From Metabacillus schmidteae (GTDB taxonomy: Bacteria > Bacillota > Bacilli > Bacillales > Bacillaceae), in the NCBI RefSeq assembly GCF_903166545.1, contig NZ_CAESCH010000002.1, positions 682,001-746,000 of the forward strand: a DNA stretch of 64,000 nt, written 5' to 3'. Positions 44,839-52,974 of the stretch are shown in pieces. Below the pieces are notes generated by a model. It made no database searches and was not told where the DNA came from. It saw only the letters and a list, made by a program, of their open reading frames with translations. Made by a program: the position numbers and the translations under genes. How positions within the stretch are numbered: position 1 is the first letter of the stretch; each line of letters starts with the position of its first letter.

Positions 44839-46059
44839 ATGGAAGTTTTTGTCGCAAGACAACCAATTTTCAACTTGAAAGAGGAAGTTATCGCATACGA
44901 ACTTCTATATAGAGGAAGTAATGAAAATGCCTTTCCGGATATTGATGGTGATCAAGCAACAACAGAAGTGATCATTAATAGCTTTATGAATATTGGTTTG
45001 CAGGATCTATCAGAAGGAAAACAATGTTTTGTAAACTTCACTGAAAGTTTATTAAAATCAAAAGTACCGACTTTTTTTAATCCCAGTTCAATTGTTGTGG
45101 AAATTTTAGAAAACGTTGAAATAGATGAAGAATTGATTTTTACGTGTAAAGAATTAAAAGAATTAGGTTACACAATAGCATTGGACGATTTTTTAGTACA
45201 AGAGCATTCACACTATTTTCCGAAGTTACTGCAGTTTATTGATATTATTAAAGTGGATTTTCTTCAAACAACGAAACAAATACAAAGAGAATTGGTAAGG
45301 AAATATCGTCCACACAATATTAAGCTTCTAGCTGAAAAGGTCGAAACTAGAGAAGAATTTTTGTTTGCGAAACATGCTGGCTATACTTATTTTCAAGGTT
45401 ATTTTTTTAGTCGCCCAAATATAATTTCCAGTCATGATATACCAGTATATTTAAAAACGTATTATCATATATTAGCCGAGCTTTCAAAAACAGAGCCTGA
45501 TATAGATATGATCGCATCTTCCATCGAACATGACATCTCGATGTCTTATAAGCTGCTAAAATTAATTAATTCTCCGGCATTTCGTCCTGTAAATAAAATT
45601 CAGTCAATAAAGCAAGCTATTGTTTTATTAGGTCTAAATGAATTAAAGAAATGGATTTATGTGTTATCACTTAAGTCTATTAAAGATAGCGATGATCATG
45701 ATATGCAAGAGGTTATTAAATTGTCACTGGTGCGTGGGAAGTTATGTGAACAAATTGCACATTATCTTGGGTACGCACATTCGGCTCCTTATATGTTAAC
45801 AGGTATGTTTTCTTTAATTGATACATTGATGCATAGGAGTATTTCAGAGGTTTTAGAAGATTTGCCGCTATCAGATGAAATTCAGGATGCCCTGCTGGGA
45901 AGGGAAAATAATTTACATAAGGTATTGGTATGGTCGATCCTAATCGAAAAAACGAAATGGGAAATAGAAGATATACCGATTTCAAAGGAAGTAATCAATC
46001 AATTTTATGTTCAAGCGATCGAATGGGCTTCAAATTTAATGAAAGTAAGAGCTGGTTAA
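44839..46059 (+). CDS. pdeH: EAL-HDOD c-di-GMP phosphodiesterase (PdeH)
   Basis: A 406-aa cytoplasmic protein with an N-terminal EAL domain (about 1-200) and C-terminal HDOD domain (about 205-400). EAL catalytic residues are present: Glu in AYELLYRG (ELL variant), Asn in CFVNFTES, Glu in VVEILENV, ALDDF, IIKVDF, LLAEKVET and Gln in YFQGYFFSRP. B. subtilis PdeH (YuxH) lies beside degQ-comQXPA as here and lowers c-di-GMP to allow motility. Of two adjacent ATGs, 44839 is better spaced from GGGGG. Confidence 0.92.
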   Translation: MEVFVARQPIFNLKEEVIAYELLYRGSNENAFPDIDGDQATTEVIINSFMNIGLQDLSEGKQCFVNFTESLLKSKVPTFFNPSSIVVEILENVEIDEELIFTCKELKELGYTIALDDFLVQEHSHYFPKLLQFIDIIKVDFLQTTKQIQRELVRKYRPHNIKLLAEKVETREEFLFAKHAGYTYFQGYFFSRPNIISSHDIPVYLKTYYHILAELSKTEPDIDMIASSIEHDISMSYKLLKLINSPAFRPVNKIQSIKQAIVLLGLNELKKWIYVLSLKSIKDSDDHDMQEVIKLSLVRGKLCEQIAHYLGYAHSAPYMLTGMFSLIDTLMHRSISEVLEDLPLSDEIQDALLGRENNLHKVLVWSILIEKTKWEIEDIPISKEVINQFYVQAIEWASNLMKVRAG

Positions 46060-46086
46060 TCAATCTAACCAGCTCTTATTTATTTT
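46046..46086 (+). terminator. pdeH terminator
   Basis: AAGAGCTGGTTA and TAACCAGCTCTT, then a T-rich stretch. Overlaps the stop codon. Confidence 0.8.
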
Positions 46087-46207
46087 TTGTATTCACTGTA
46101 ATAAAAAGAAGGAATAAGACCCCTTTTGTAGAATTGTAGAGATAGAAATGACAAAATATGAAAGTCCTCAACAATTTGATACTAATTAAGGAGGTCTTGA
46201 ACACTCA

Positions 46208-46432
46208 ATGGGTAGGCAGCCAACATTTTTTGTATTGGACGATAAGATGGTTGCGGTGTTTTCGGTGGAAAAAGACAATTGTACAGTAACAATGGAATGC
46301 TTGTTTTCGAAGACAGGCATAGAAGATTACACCTTAGAGTATCAAGGACCTATTGAAAAAAAGTCTGAATTGATGAATTTAGCAATTGAAGAGGCGCAAA
46401 ATATTTTCGAAAAAAACATACTAACTGTTTAA
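46208..46432 (+). CDS. Small hypothetical protein, 74 aa
   Basis: A soluble protein, MGRQPTFFVLDDKMVAVFSV then CTVTMECLFSKTGIEDYTLE, with a predicted beta strand-rich first half and helical end. AAGGAGG lies at 46190-46196, rather far from the ATG. Own terminator follows. Not recognised. It lies between pdeH and degQ, so it could belong to the quorum region, but nothing in it says so. Confidence 0.6.
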   Translation: MGRQPTFFVLDDKMVAVFSVEKDNCTVTMECLFSKTGIEDYTLEYQGPIEKKSELMNLAIEEAQNIFEKNILTV

Positions 46433-46443
46433 TAATAGGCTGT

Positions 46444-46476
46444 AGACCTGTGTTTATAAAGGCATAGGTCTTTTTT
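46444..46476 (+). terminator. Terminator after the 74-aa gene
   Basis: AGACCTGTG pairs with CATAGGTCT (one mismatch) then TTTTTT. Confidence 0.75.
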
Positions 46477-46618
46477 GTATGATCAAAAAGAAAAATCGTA
46501 CAATCTACCCCCTCATAATAAATGAAAGGTGCCGTATATTATATTGGTCAGTTGAAAATGACATAAAACAGGTGAAAAGAACAATAAAGTTTGTGTCGAA
46601 AATGTATAATTTGGACTA

Positions 46619-46645
46619 TTGCGTTTGCTTTGCGGTATCACGCAT
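46619..46645 (+). promoter_or_regulatory. ComA binding site upstream of degQ
   Basis: TTGCGG-TATC-ACGCAT (46630-46645) matches the ComA palindrome TTGCGGNNNNCCGCAA at 10 of 12 fixed positions. A further half-site TTGCGT lies at 46619-46624. The centre is about 120 bp before the degQ start, so ComA should activate degQ. A clear -35/-10 pair was not found. Confidence 0.7.
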
Positions 46646-46757
46646 TGTGTCATACGGATTATTTTCGGTGCGAATGGATCGTTTTTGAATTAGAATAAAC
46701 GTATAAACACGATAAGCTGGCTTGGTACTATTACCAATCTATGAGGAGTGTGAAACA

Positions 46758-46898
46758 GTGAATCAGAAGAAAATAGATGAAATGACTGAGTTGTTACTTC
46801 GAATTGAAAAAGAGCTGAAAGAATCGAAACAGTCACTGGAATTATTAAATAAAAGTATTGACAAATATGATAAATATGCATTTTTGAATGTATCTTAA
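46758..46898 (+). CDS. degQ: DegQ, activator of DegS to DegU phosphotransfer
   Basis: A 46-aa protein, the same length as B. subtilis DegQ: MNQKKIDEMTELLLRIEKEL then NKSIDKYDKY near the C-terminus, which parallels NKSIDQLDKY of B. subtilis. It enhances phosphotransfer from the kinase DegS to DegU, raising exoenzyme and biofilm genes. GTG start with GAGGAG ten bases upstream. A ComA box lies 112 bp upstream, and the comQXPA cassette follows, as in B. subtilis. Confidence 0.87.
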   Translation: MNQKKIDEMTELLLRIEKELKESKQSLELLNKSIDKYDKYAFLNVS

Positions 46899-46926
46899 AA
46901 AACTTGGCTTATAGCCAAGTTTTTTT
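46899..46926 (+). terminator. degQ terminator
   Basis: AAAACTTGGCT, ATA, AGCCAAGTTTTTTT directly after the stop codon. Confidence 0.88.
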
Positions 46927-46929
46927 ATA

Positions 46930-46958
46930 TTGACATATTTTGGTCATTGGGGTAAAAA
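46930..46958 (+). promoter_or_regulatory. comQXP promoter
   Basis: TTGACA (46930-46935), 17-bp spacer, TAAAAA (46953-46958). Confidence 0.6.
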
Positions 46959-47025
46959 TGTAATAGATATAGGTATAAAAGATTCTTTTTCTATTAAAAA
47001 TACCAGGTATATAGTAATATAGCAT

Positions 47026-47970
47026 ATGGAGGTGATTTTAATAGAAGCCAAGTCTTTAGTTGTGAAGCAACATATGATTCACACAATTACCTCATGTGTG
47101 ACAAATACCGATCTAAGGAATCTGTTACTTACCTTTATTAACAATAAAGAAGATCTTCCATTTGCAGATTTAACGATGATTCACCATCAATCGTTTAATG
47201 GAAAAGATGAGGAAATGCCTAAATTAGCAGCAGCGGTAGAACTTCTAATTTTGTCTTTTGATATGCTTGATGACCTAGAAGATTTAGATAATGAGGACGA
47301 GCCATGGATGAAAATTGAGCATCCAATAGCTCTTAATGCCGCAACAACTCTATATACATTGAGCAAGCTGGCTATTTTATCACTTCAATCTTCAAAAAAG
47401 CTTCAAATACTAGAAGCATTTCTCAAATTTTCTGTTCAAGCAATGGAAGGACAACATGTAGATCTAAAAAACGATACTTTAACTGAAGAAGAATGTTTAG
47501 AAGCTATGAAAAATAAGTCAGGTTCATTAATTGCCCTAGCCTCAGTTAGTGGAATGCTACTTGCAGGCGTAAACACTCCATCTGTAGAAAGATATTCATA
47601 TCAATTAGGTATTGCAGCACAAATTGATAATGATTTTAGAGATCTGTTTAACCCACACAAAAACGATGTATCTACTCAAAAGAAAACATTGGCATATCTA
47701 TATCTTCAAAAAAAATACAATCAACACGCCATAGACATTTTAGAAGGCTTTCATAGTGGCAGACCAATAAATGAATACTTTGACAGTGCATTAAACCTGA
47801 AACAAAAGTTGATAGATGCCGGAGTCGCCCAATACTTAAACGTTATGAAACAAATTGCGGTCAACAAAGCAACTCGGCTGATTCGTCAATTACCAATTGA
47901 ACAGCATCAATGTGAGCACTTAAATGCTCATTTGATTATAAAATTAAATCCAAAAAACAAGGAGAGATAA
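47026..47970 (+). CDS. comQ: ComX isoprenyltransferase ComQ
   Basis: A 314-aa isoprenyl-synthase-fold enzyme that modifies and processes the ComX pheromone. The aspartate-rich motif LDDLEDLDNEDEP (first D rich site) and DNDFRD (second) bind the prenyl diphosphate and Mg2+. It precedes comX by 2 bp. The start is uncertain: ATG 47026 has no ribosome site, while GGAGGTGAT at 47027 lies about 5-6 bp before an in-frame ATA at 47041. The first ATG with an open frame is reported. Confidence 0.9.
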   Translation: MEVILIEAKSLVVKQHMIHTITSCVTNTDLRNLLLTFINNKEDLPFADLTMIHHQSFNGKDEEMPKLAAAVELLILSFDMLDDLEDLDNEDEPWMKIEHPIALNAATTLYTLSKLAILSLQSSKKLQILEAFLKFSVQAMEGQHVDLKNDTLTEEECLEAMKNKSGSLIALASVSGMLLAGVNTPSVERYSYQLGIAAQIDNDFRDLFNPHKNDVSTQKKTLAYLYLQKKYNQHAIDILEGFHSGRPINEYFDSALNLKQKLIDAGVAQYLNVMKQIAVNKATRLIRQLPIEQHQCEHLNAHLIIKLNPKNKER

Positions 47971-47972
47971 CT

Positions 47973-48131
47973 ATGCAAGAAATCGTAAACTTTCTAATTG
48001 AAAACCCGGATGTGTTAGAAAAAGTAGTCAATGGAGAAGCTAGTTTATTAGGTGTAGATTTAGATGATGTTTTAGGATTGATTGAAGGGATTAAGGAAGC
48101 AGGGAAATTATTTAGTACGTACTGGTTATAA
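47973..48131 (+). CDS. comX: ComX quorum-sensing prepheromone
   Basis: A 52-aa peptide precursor, MQEIVNFLIENPDVLEKVVN to GKLFSTYWL. ComX peptides are cut from the C-terminus and carry an isoprenyl group on a conserved Trp. Here the only Trp is the penultimate residue (W51, in TYWL). The mature signal is probably 8-10 residues ending FSTYWL. GGAGAG lies 7 bp before the ATG. It sits 2 bp after comQ and 21 bp before comP. Confidence 0.92.
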   Translation: MQEIVNFLIENPDVLEKVVNGEASLLGVDLDDVLGLIEGIKEAGKLFSTYWL

Positions 48132-48152
48132 AGCTAATGAAGGGTGTTTGTA

Positions 48153-50447
48153 ATGCATAGTAACTTCAACAAAACATTTATATTCTTTGTTGTCCTTAGC
48201 ATAGTCTTTTCTATATATATAATAACATTGAATATTAACCATCCCTATGTTGGAGCAAATGTAATAATAAATGAAAATGAAGAGATCATTGTAACAAATC
48301 TAGAACCTAATTCTTGGGCTGAAAAAAGAGGAATCCATATAGGAGATGTAGTTGTTGAGGTTAACGGAGATAATCCTTTAAAGCACAAACCTATAGTTGA
48401 TTACCATGTACTTGAAAAAGTAGACTCATTTTCGCTTAGTAGAGATGGCGTTATTAAAGAGTATACAGTTTTAAATGAAACAATTTTTAGCACGCAAAGT
48501 TTGCTTATAATAATTATACCTTTTACTGTTTTAACCCTGTGTTTATTTTGCAGCTTTTATATTTATAAATCAAATAAAAGGGCAAACCTTAAATCTGCAA
48601 ACTTATTAAATATGTTTTTGTTAATTATTGCAGTGGCTTATCTTAGTGCAACAGGGTCGTCAAAGGGTGACATTATTTGTAGATATGTAAACTTGTGTTT
48701 ATTTTTATTGGTACCTGTGACTTACCTGCATTTCTTATATCAATATTTTATTGAACTGGGGAAAAAATTATTTAGCCATAACTATATAAAATTTGGTTAT
48801 ATAATTGTAACAATTAACTTATTACTTGAAGTGGTTAAGGATATAATTGGGTACAGTAGTCAAACTAATAAAATCATAAATTTAATTTCCTTCTTCATAA
48901 TGCTAGTTATGACTTTTGTACTAAAATTTGTTGGTTTGAAAAAAATAAAATATTCGGAGCAGGCCTATATAGTGAAAGTGTTAATCGTGACAAATGTATT
49001 AGCATTTTCACCATTTTTACTTTTTTATGTATTACCATTTGTAATATTTCAAGATTATGTTTTCCCGCCAACGTTTCTAGCAGCATTTTTATTACTTATA
49101 CCGTTTTCGCTCGTATATCAATTTTTAGCCACTAAAATATATGATATTGAATTCTTACTTGGACGAATTAGATATTATTCATTATTGGCGGTTATTCCAA
49201 CCTTTGTAATTGTAGGAATCATGCTTAGCTTAAAAGAAAATGACCCTAATTTTTACCAAATAAAGCTTTCTATTGCTATCTTTTTTACTATGATTTCAGT
49301 ATTCTACATCAAAGAAATCTTCGACTTCCGTTTTAGGCTCAAACGATTTTCTGAAAAGTATAATTATCAGGATAGTATTTTTAAATATACTGAAAGTATC
49401 CGAAAGGCGAGTAATTTAGATCAGGTTATATCTGAGCTGAAACAAGTGATTGTTGATGTGTTACTTGTTAGTAAAGCCTATTTTATTGAAGTGGACAAGC
49501 AAAGGAATATCAGATCAATAGATCCACAGGCTAAGGAAGCAGATTATGGGTCATATGTTTCTGAAATTAAAGAGGTATCTAATGAAGTAGGTAAGATACG
49601 AGAAGTGGATAAAGGGTTTATTATAAATATTGGTGTAACAGATAATCGCAGTTATGTATTAGTTTGTTTATCTATATTGAATACACCGATTCTTACACGT
49701 GATGAAATATCATGGTTAAAGACGTTATCATTTTATACGAATGTTTCATTGGAAAACTTCTTAAAAATCGATGAATTGATGCAACATTTACAAAAGGTTG
49801 AAACAGAAGGAGAAAATCCAGGCTGGTTAACAAAGCTTTTATTTTCAATCGAAGAAAAACAGCGTTCCAACTTAGCGAAGGATCTTCACGACTCTGTTTT
49901 ACAAGACTTAGTCTCATTAAAAAGGCAATGTGAATTAGTCCTTGCAGAAGCTAAAGATGAAGGTTTAAAAAGTCAGTTGCAAAATATGAATAGCAGTATG
50001 ACACAAATTATTAAAACAACAAGAGAAACCTGTCAGGAGTTACGTCCTCAGCTACTTTATGACTTAGGTCTTGTAAAAGCGCTGAATAAATTGGTAGCAC
50101 AGTACCAAGAAATCGTAAACTTTGATATTCGTTTAAATACAGGGAACTTCTCAAAAACTTTAGATATTGATGCACAATTGAATATTTATCGAATTGTTCA
50201 AGAGTTACTCACTAATGCACACAAGCATTCACAGGCAACCAATGTTCTTATTATTTTAGTTTGTATAAAAGACAAAATTGTCTTTCACTATGAAGATAAT
50301 GGAGTGGGCTTTGCAATGAGTGATTTGGAGGACAAAGCAGAGAGTATGGGGCTTTCTGGTATTAGCGAGCGTGTAAAAGCTCTTAAGGGTACGTTTTCTG
50401 TTGAAACTTCTCAGGGCAATGGGCTAAAATTAGATATTGAAATATAG
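48153..50447 (+). CDS. comP: ComP, membrane sensor kinase for ComX
   Basis: A 764-aa histidine kinase, near the 769 aa of B. subtilis ComP. An N-terminal helix leads to a PDZ-like extracellular segment (NLEPNSWAEKRGIHIGDVVV), then about eight membrane helices (residues 120-400), a GAF-like region, the DHp domain with the phospho-His in LAKDLHDSVLQDLVSL and an ATPase domain (NIYRIVQELLTNAHKHS, YEDNGVGF). ATG 48153 has GAAGGG 8 bp upstream; a GTG at 48144 also opens the frame. It should phosphorylate ComA on binding ComX. Confidence 0.93.
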   Translation: MHSNFNKTFIFFVVLSIVFSIYIITLNINHPYVGANVIINENEEIIVTNLEPNSWAEKRGIHIGDVVVEVNGDNPLKHKPIVDYHVLEKVDSFSLSRDGVIKEYTVLNETIFSTQSLLIIIIPFTVLTLCLFCSFYIYKSNKRANLKSANLLNMFLLIIAVAYLSATGSSKGDIICRYVNLCLFLLVPVTYLHFLYQYFIELGKKLFSHNYIKFGYIIVTINLLLEVVKDIIGYSSQTNKIINLISFFIMLVMTFVLKFVGLKKIKYSEQAYIVKVLIVTNVLAFSPFLLFYVLPFVIFQDYVFPPTFLAAFLLLIPFSLVYQFLATKIYDIEFLLGRIRYYSLLAVIPTFVIVGIMLSLKENDPNFYQIKLSIAIFFTMISVFYIKEIFDFRFRLKRFSEKYNYQDSIFKYTESIRKASNLDQVISELKQVIVDVLLVSKAYFIEVDKQRNIRSIDPQAKEADYGSYVSEIKEVSNEVGKIREVDKGFIINIGVTDNRSYVLVCLSILNTPILTRDEISWLKTLSFYTNVSLENFLKIDELMQHLQKVETEGENPGWLTKLLFSIEEKQRSNLAKDLHDSVLQDLVSLKRQCELVLAEAKDEGLKSQLQNMNSSMTQIIKTTRETCQELRPQLLYDLGLVKALNKLVAQYQEIVNFDIRLNTGNFSKTLDIDAQLNIYRIVQELLTNAHKHSQATNVLIILVCIKDKIVFHYEDNGVGFAMSDLEDKAESMGLSGISERVKALKGTFSVETSQGNGLKLDIEI

Positions 50448-50477
50448 GACTTGGTTAATTTATTGCCAAGTCCTTTT
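50446..50477 (+). terminator. comP terminator
   Basis: AGGACTTGG (50446-50454) pairs with CCAAGTCCT (50466-50474) then TTT. Overlaps the comP stop. Confidence 0.7.
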
Positions 50478-50495
50478 AAAGATTAAAGGTATACC

Positions 50496-50553
50496 GTCAT
50501 AAGGCAATTTGAAATCGAAGGGGAAACGTACCTTCCATTTCAAATTGCCTTAA
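50496..50553. repeat. Palindromic element between comP and comA
   Basis: AAGGCAATTTGAAAT (50501-50515) faces ATTTCAAATTGCCTT (50537-50551); inside, GAAGG (50517-50521) faces CCTTC (50531-50535). A 20-bp stem with one mismatch. The phrase TCATAAG, CAATTTG, AAT, GAAGG matches the centre of the repeat at 17.7 kb. Confidence 0.75.
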
Positions 50554-50586
50554 TGAAGAAAATATCATTTTGGGAAAGGAGTTCTT

Positions 50587-51228
50587 ATGATACACATATT
50601 AGTTGTGGATGATCACCCGGCGGTTAGAGAAGGGACCAAAGCAATTTTGGAGGCTGAGGAAGGAGTAAAAGTGGATTGCTTGAATCCGCCATACACTGAG
50701 GAAGCGTTTAAAAAGCTGGATTTTTCACCGTTTGATGTCATTTTAATGGATTTGAATTTAGGTGAAGGAAATGGAATGGAGCTTTCTAAAACAATAATAG
50801 AAATGAAACAAACATGTAAAGTCATTCTTTACACAGGATATGATGTTGAGGATTATTATGAAGAGGCACTTCGGCTTGGAATTCATGGTGCAATCAGTAA
50901 AACAGAATCAAAGGAAAAGCTGCTTACATATATTCGGCTTGCCATAGAAGGTGATATTGTCGTACCATATGACTATTTTCAAAAGTTGTTATTACAAAAT
51001 CAAGTTCAAGCGGAGCACTCTGAAGCAATAGAGGATGTATTTAATGATAGAGAGAAAGCGATTCTGCAAGAAGTCGAAAAAGGCCTAACAAATCAAGAAA
51101 TTGCTGATCAGCTCCATTTAAGTAAAAGATCAATTGAATACAGTTTAACATCTATTTTTAATAAATTGGATGTAAGTACTCGGACAGAAGCTGTTTTAAT
51201 AGCAAAGTCCAATGGGATTATCGATTAA
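50587..51228 (+). CDS. comA: ComA, response regulator
   Basis: A 213-aa regulator with receiver domain (ILVVDDHPAVREG at the start; phospho-Asp in VILMDLNLGEGNG, about residue 55; Lys in AISKTES) and a C-terminal LuxR/GerE-type helix-turn-helix (LTNQEIADQLHLSKRSIEYS). Phosphorylated by ComP; it activates degQ, srfA-type and other targets. GGAAAGGAG lies 7 bp before the ATG. It is separated from comP by a terminator and a palindrome, so it probably has its own promoter. Confidence 0.94.
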   Translation: MIHILVVDDHPAVREGTKAILEAEEGVKVDCLNPPYTEEAFKKLDFSPFDVILMDLNLGEGNGMELSKTIIEMKQTCKVILYTGYDVEDYYEEALRLGIHGAISKTESKEKLLTYIRLAIEGDIVVPYDYFQKLLLQNQVQAEHSEAIEDVFNDREKAILQEVEKGLTNQEIADQLHLSKRSIEYSLTSIFNKLDVSTRTEAVLIAKSNGIID

Positions 51229-51330
51229 TTTTACTTATTAATTTTTACAAAATCTAAACATAGTCTCAATATTGTCATGATGTTTATCCTTTATGATGTT
51301 AATTATACCTTTCGGAATTAGGAGGTTATA

Positions 51331-51411
51331 ATGGACATTATGACTGTGTTGCCGACATTACTTTTACTATGTGGATATTTTACTCTTGTGGTATATGTAC
51401 TAAGGAAATAA
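51331..51411 (+). CDS. Tiny membrane peptide, 26 aa
   Basis: MDIMTVLPTLLLLCGYFTLV then VYVLRK: one hydrophobic helix with a basic end. It has an excellent ribosome site (GGAGG, 6 bp before the ATG), which favours real translation. It lies between comA and yuxO, 36 bp before the chosen yuxO start. Not recognised; it could be a regulatory membrane peptide or a leader for yuxO. Confidence 0.55.
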   Translation: MDIMTVLPTLLLLCGYFTLVVYVLRK

Positions 51412-51447
51412 TGGAATGTGGGGTATCTGAATTCTATGGAGTTTACT

Positions 51448-51828
51448 ATGAAAAATACATTAATGGAAGCACTTGGAATTGAAATGATTTCAGTGTCAGA
51501 TCATGAAGTAGTTGCAACGATGCCTGTTGATCATCGTACACATCAACCATTTGGCTTGTTACATGGTGGGGCTTCCGTAGCCTTAGCTGAAACAGTGGCA
51601 AGTATTGGTGCTTTTCATTTAATAGATCAGGAAAAAGAAGTTTGTGTAGGTCTCGAAATAAATGCTAATCATATTCGTGCGAAGAAATCAGGTATTGTAA
51701 CGGCTTATGCCAAACCTGCTCATCGCGGCAAAACAACAATGGTGTGGGAAGTGAAGATCGTTGATGAGGAGAACGAATTGATCTGTCTTTCAAGATGTAC
51801 GATGGCTATTTTAAAGAAGAATATATAA
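51448..51828 (+). CDS. yuxO: Hot-dog fold thioesterase (YuxO)
   Basis: A 126-aa PaaI/MenI-type thioesterase. The active-site region is HQPFGLLHGGASVALAETVA and GLEINANHIRAKKSG. It hydrolyses acyl-CoA, probably 1,4-dihydroxy-2-naphthoyl-CoA or a similar aromatic thioester; B. subtilis YuxO lies after comA in the same place. The frame opens at 51418, but GGAG 6 bp before ATG 51448 and the family length favour that start. Confidence 0.88.
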   Translation: MKNTLMEALGIEMISVSDHEVVATMPVDHRTHQPFGLLHGGASVALAETVASIGAFHLIDQEKEVCVGLEINANHIRAKKSGIVTAYAKPAHRGKTTMVWEVKIVDEENELICLSRCTMAILKKNI

Positions 51829-51842
51829 TTTATTTTATTAAC

Positions 51843-51881
51843 AAAAAAAGTAGACGAGCTCAGGGCTCATCTACTTTTTTG
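51843..51881. terminator. Shared terminator of yuxO and the mrp operon
   Basis: AGTAGACGAGC (51849-51859) pairs with GCTCATCTACT (51865-51875), with A run before and T run after. It overlaps the mrpG stop. Confidence 0.85.
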
Positions 51882-52223
51882 TTTTGATCGAACTTTGGCT
51901 AAATCATCTTGAACACTTTTATTCCACAGTGGGACTCCTGTATTGTAGGCTGCTCTACTAATTAAATGGCCTGCTACAGGTGCAGTAATGAATACGAATA
52001 TAATGCCTAACAATACTCTTGAATTCGCAATGTGGTCAATGAGCAGATAATGCAAGAATAATCCTAGCAGAATACTGATAACACCTAGTGTCGCACTTTT
52101 AGAAGCTGCGTGATTACGTGTGTATACATCAGGTAGTCTAATAACACCAATCGCTGCTATTAGACTTAATATTGCTCCTTGGAGAACGAGGTAGCCTACA
52201 ATGAATTTACTGATTTCGATCAT
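51867..52223 (-). CDS. mrpG: Mrp antiporter subunit MrpG
   Basis: A 118-aa membrane protein, last gene of the mrp operon. LPDVYTRNHAASKSATLGV is the conserved segment; three helices. The frame opens at 52265, but GGAGAG lies before ATG 52223, giving MIEISKF and the usual MrpG length. It overlaps mrpF by 17 bp. Part of the seven-subunit Na+/H+ antiporter complex that keeps cytoplasmic pH and sodium low. Confidence 0.92.
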   Translation of the reverse strand: MIEISKFIVGYLVLQGAILSLIAAIGVIRLPDVYTRNHAASKSATLGVISILLGLFLHYLLIDHIANSRVLLGIIFVFITAPVAGHLISRAAYNTGVPLWNKSVQDDLAKVRSKQKSR

Positions 52224-52491
52224 TTTCAATGATCTCTCCTTTCTCCAAGTATTTAGAAAAGGCAACGGTTCCGATAAATGCCAGAATTCCTAATAAAAGG
52301 ATAACTTCAACAAACGCATTAGTGTTAAGAACTATAGAGATAATAGCCGTAATTCCGATTAAGTTAATTCCGATTGCATCTAAAGCAATGACGCGATCCG
52401 GAGTTGAAGGACCTTTCACTAATCGATAAACATATAGAAGTGTTGAGATCGCCACGATGATAAGTGAAATAGTCAGGATCATCTTAAACAT
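52207..52491 (-). CDS. mrpF: Mrp antiporter subunit MrpF
   Basis: A 94-aa protein with three helices, the same length as B. subtilis MrpF. Conserved VKGPSTPDRVIALDAIGINL includes the charged pair in helix 2. In B. subtilis, MrpF (YufC) has also been linked to cholate efflux. Its 3' end overlaps mrpG. Confidence 0.93.
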   Translation of the reverse strand: MFKMILTISLIIVAISTLLYVYRLVKGPSTPDRVIALDAIGINLIGITAIISIVLNTNAFVEVILLLGILAFIGTVAFSKYLEKGEIIENDRNQ

Positions 52492-52492
52492 A

Positions 52493-52969
52493 TTAACGGC
52501 TCACCTCCTTAATCGCTTCTTCGAATGTATTTTTAATATCAAGCTTTGCTTGCTCAACATCGTCGATATCCATTGCATGAATATATAACGTCTTATTATC
52601 CTCAGAAACTTCAAGTACGAGTGTTCCGGGAGTTAGTGTGATTAAGTTGGATAATATTGTGATTTCCCAATCCTTTTCGAGATCTGTCTCTAAAGCAAAA
52701 ATACCAGGGCGTGGTTCAAGCTTTGGAGAGAGAATAACTTTTAACACAGAAATGTTGGACTTAATAAGCTCGATAAGAAAGATGCCAAGAAGTCTTATGA
52801 TTGCTACTATATTTAGGAAATAGAAGCGGTGATCAAAGAATCGTCTTAAGGCAAAGATAATGATAAACCCGAAAAAATATCCTTTACAAAATGCTAATGA
52901 AGAATAATCATTTGATAGAAACATCCAAATGAACGCTAGAAAAACGTTAAGTAAAATTTGAAATGCCAT
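52493..52969 (-). CDS. mrpE: Mrp antiporter subunit MrpE
   Basis: A 158-aa membrane protein with two to three N-terminal helices and a cytoplasmic part ITLTPGTLVLEVSEDNKTLY. Same length as B. subtilis MrpE. AGGAG lies 8 bp before ATG 52969, which is preferred over the GTG at 52975. The gap to mrpF is 1 bp. Confidence 0.92.
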   Translation of the reverse strand: MAFQILLNVFLAFIWMFLSNDYSSLAFCKGYFFGFIIIFALRRFFDHRFYFLNIVAIIRLLGIFLIELIKSNISVLKVILSPKLEPRPGIFALETDLEKDWEITILSNLITLTPGTLVLEVSEDNKTLYIHAMDIDDVEQAKLDIKNTFEEAIKEVSR

Positions 52970-52974
52970 ATGCA

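Noticed and set aside
46479..46688. 69-aa plus-strand ORF before degQ
   Set aside because: No ribosome site, and it overlaps the ComA box and degQ regulatory region; likely spurious.
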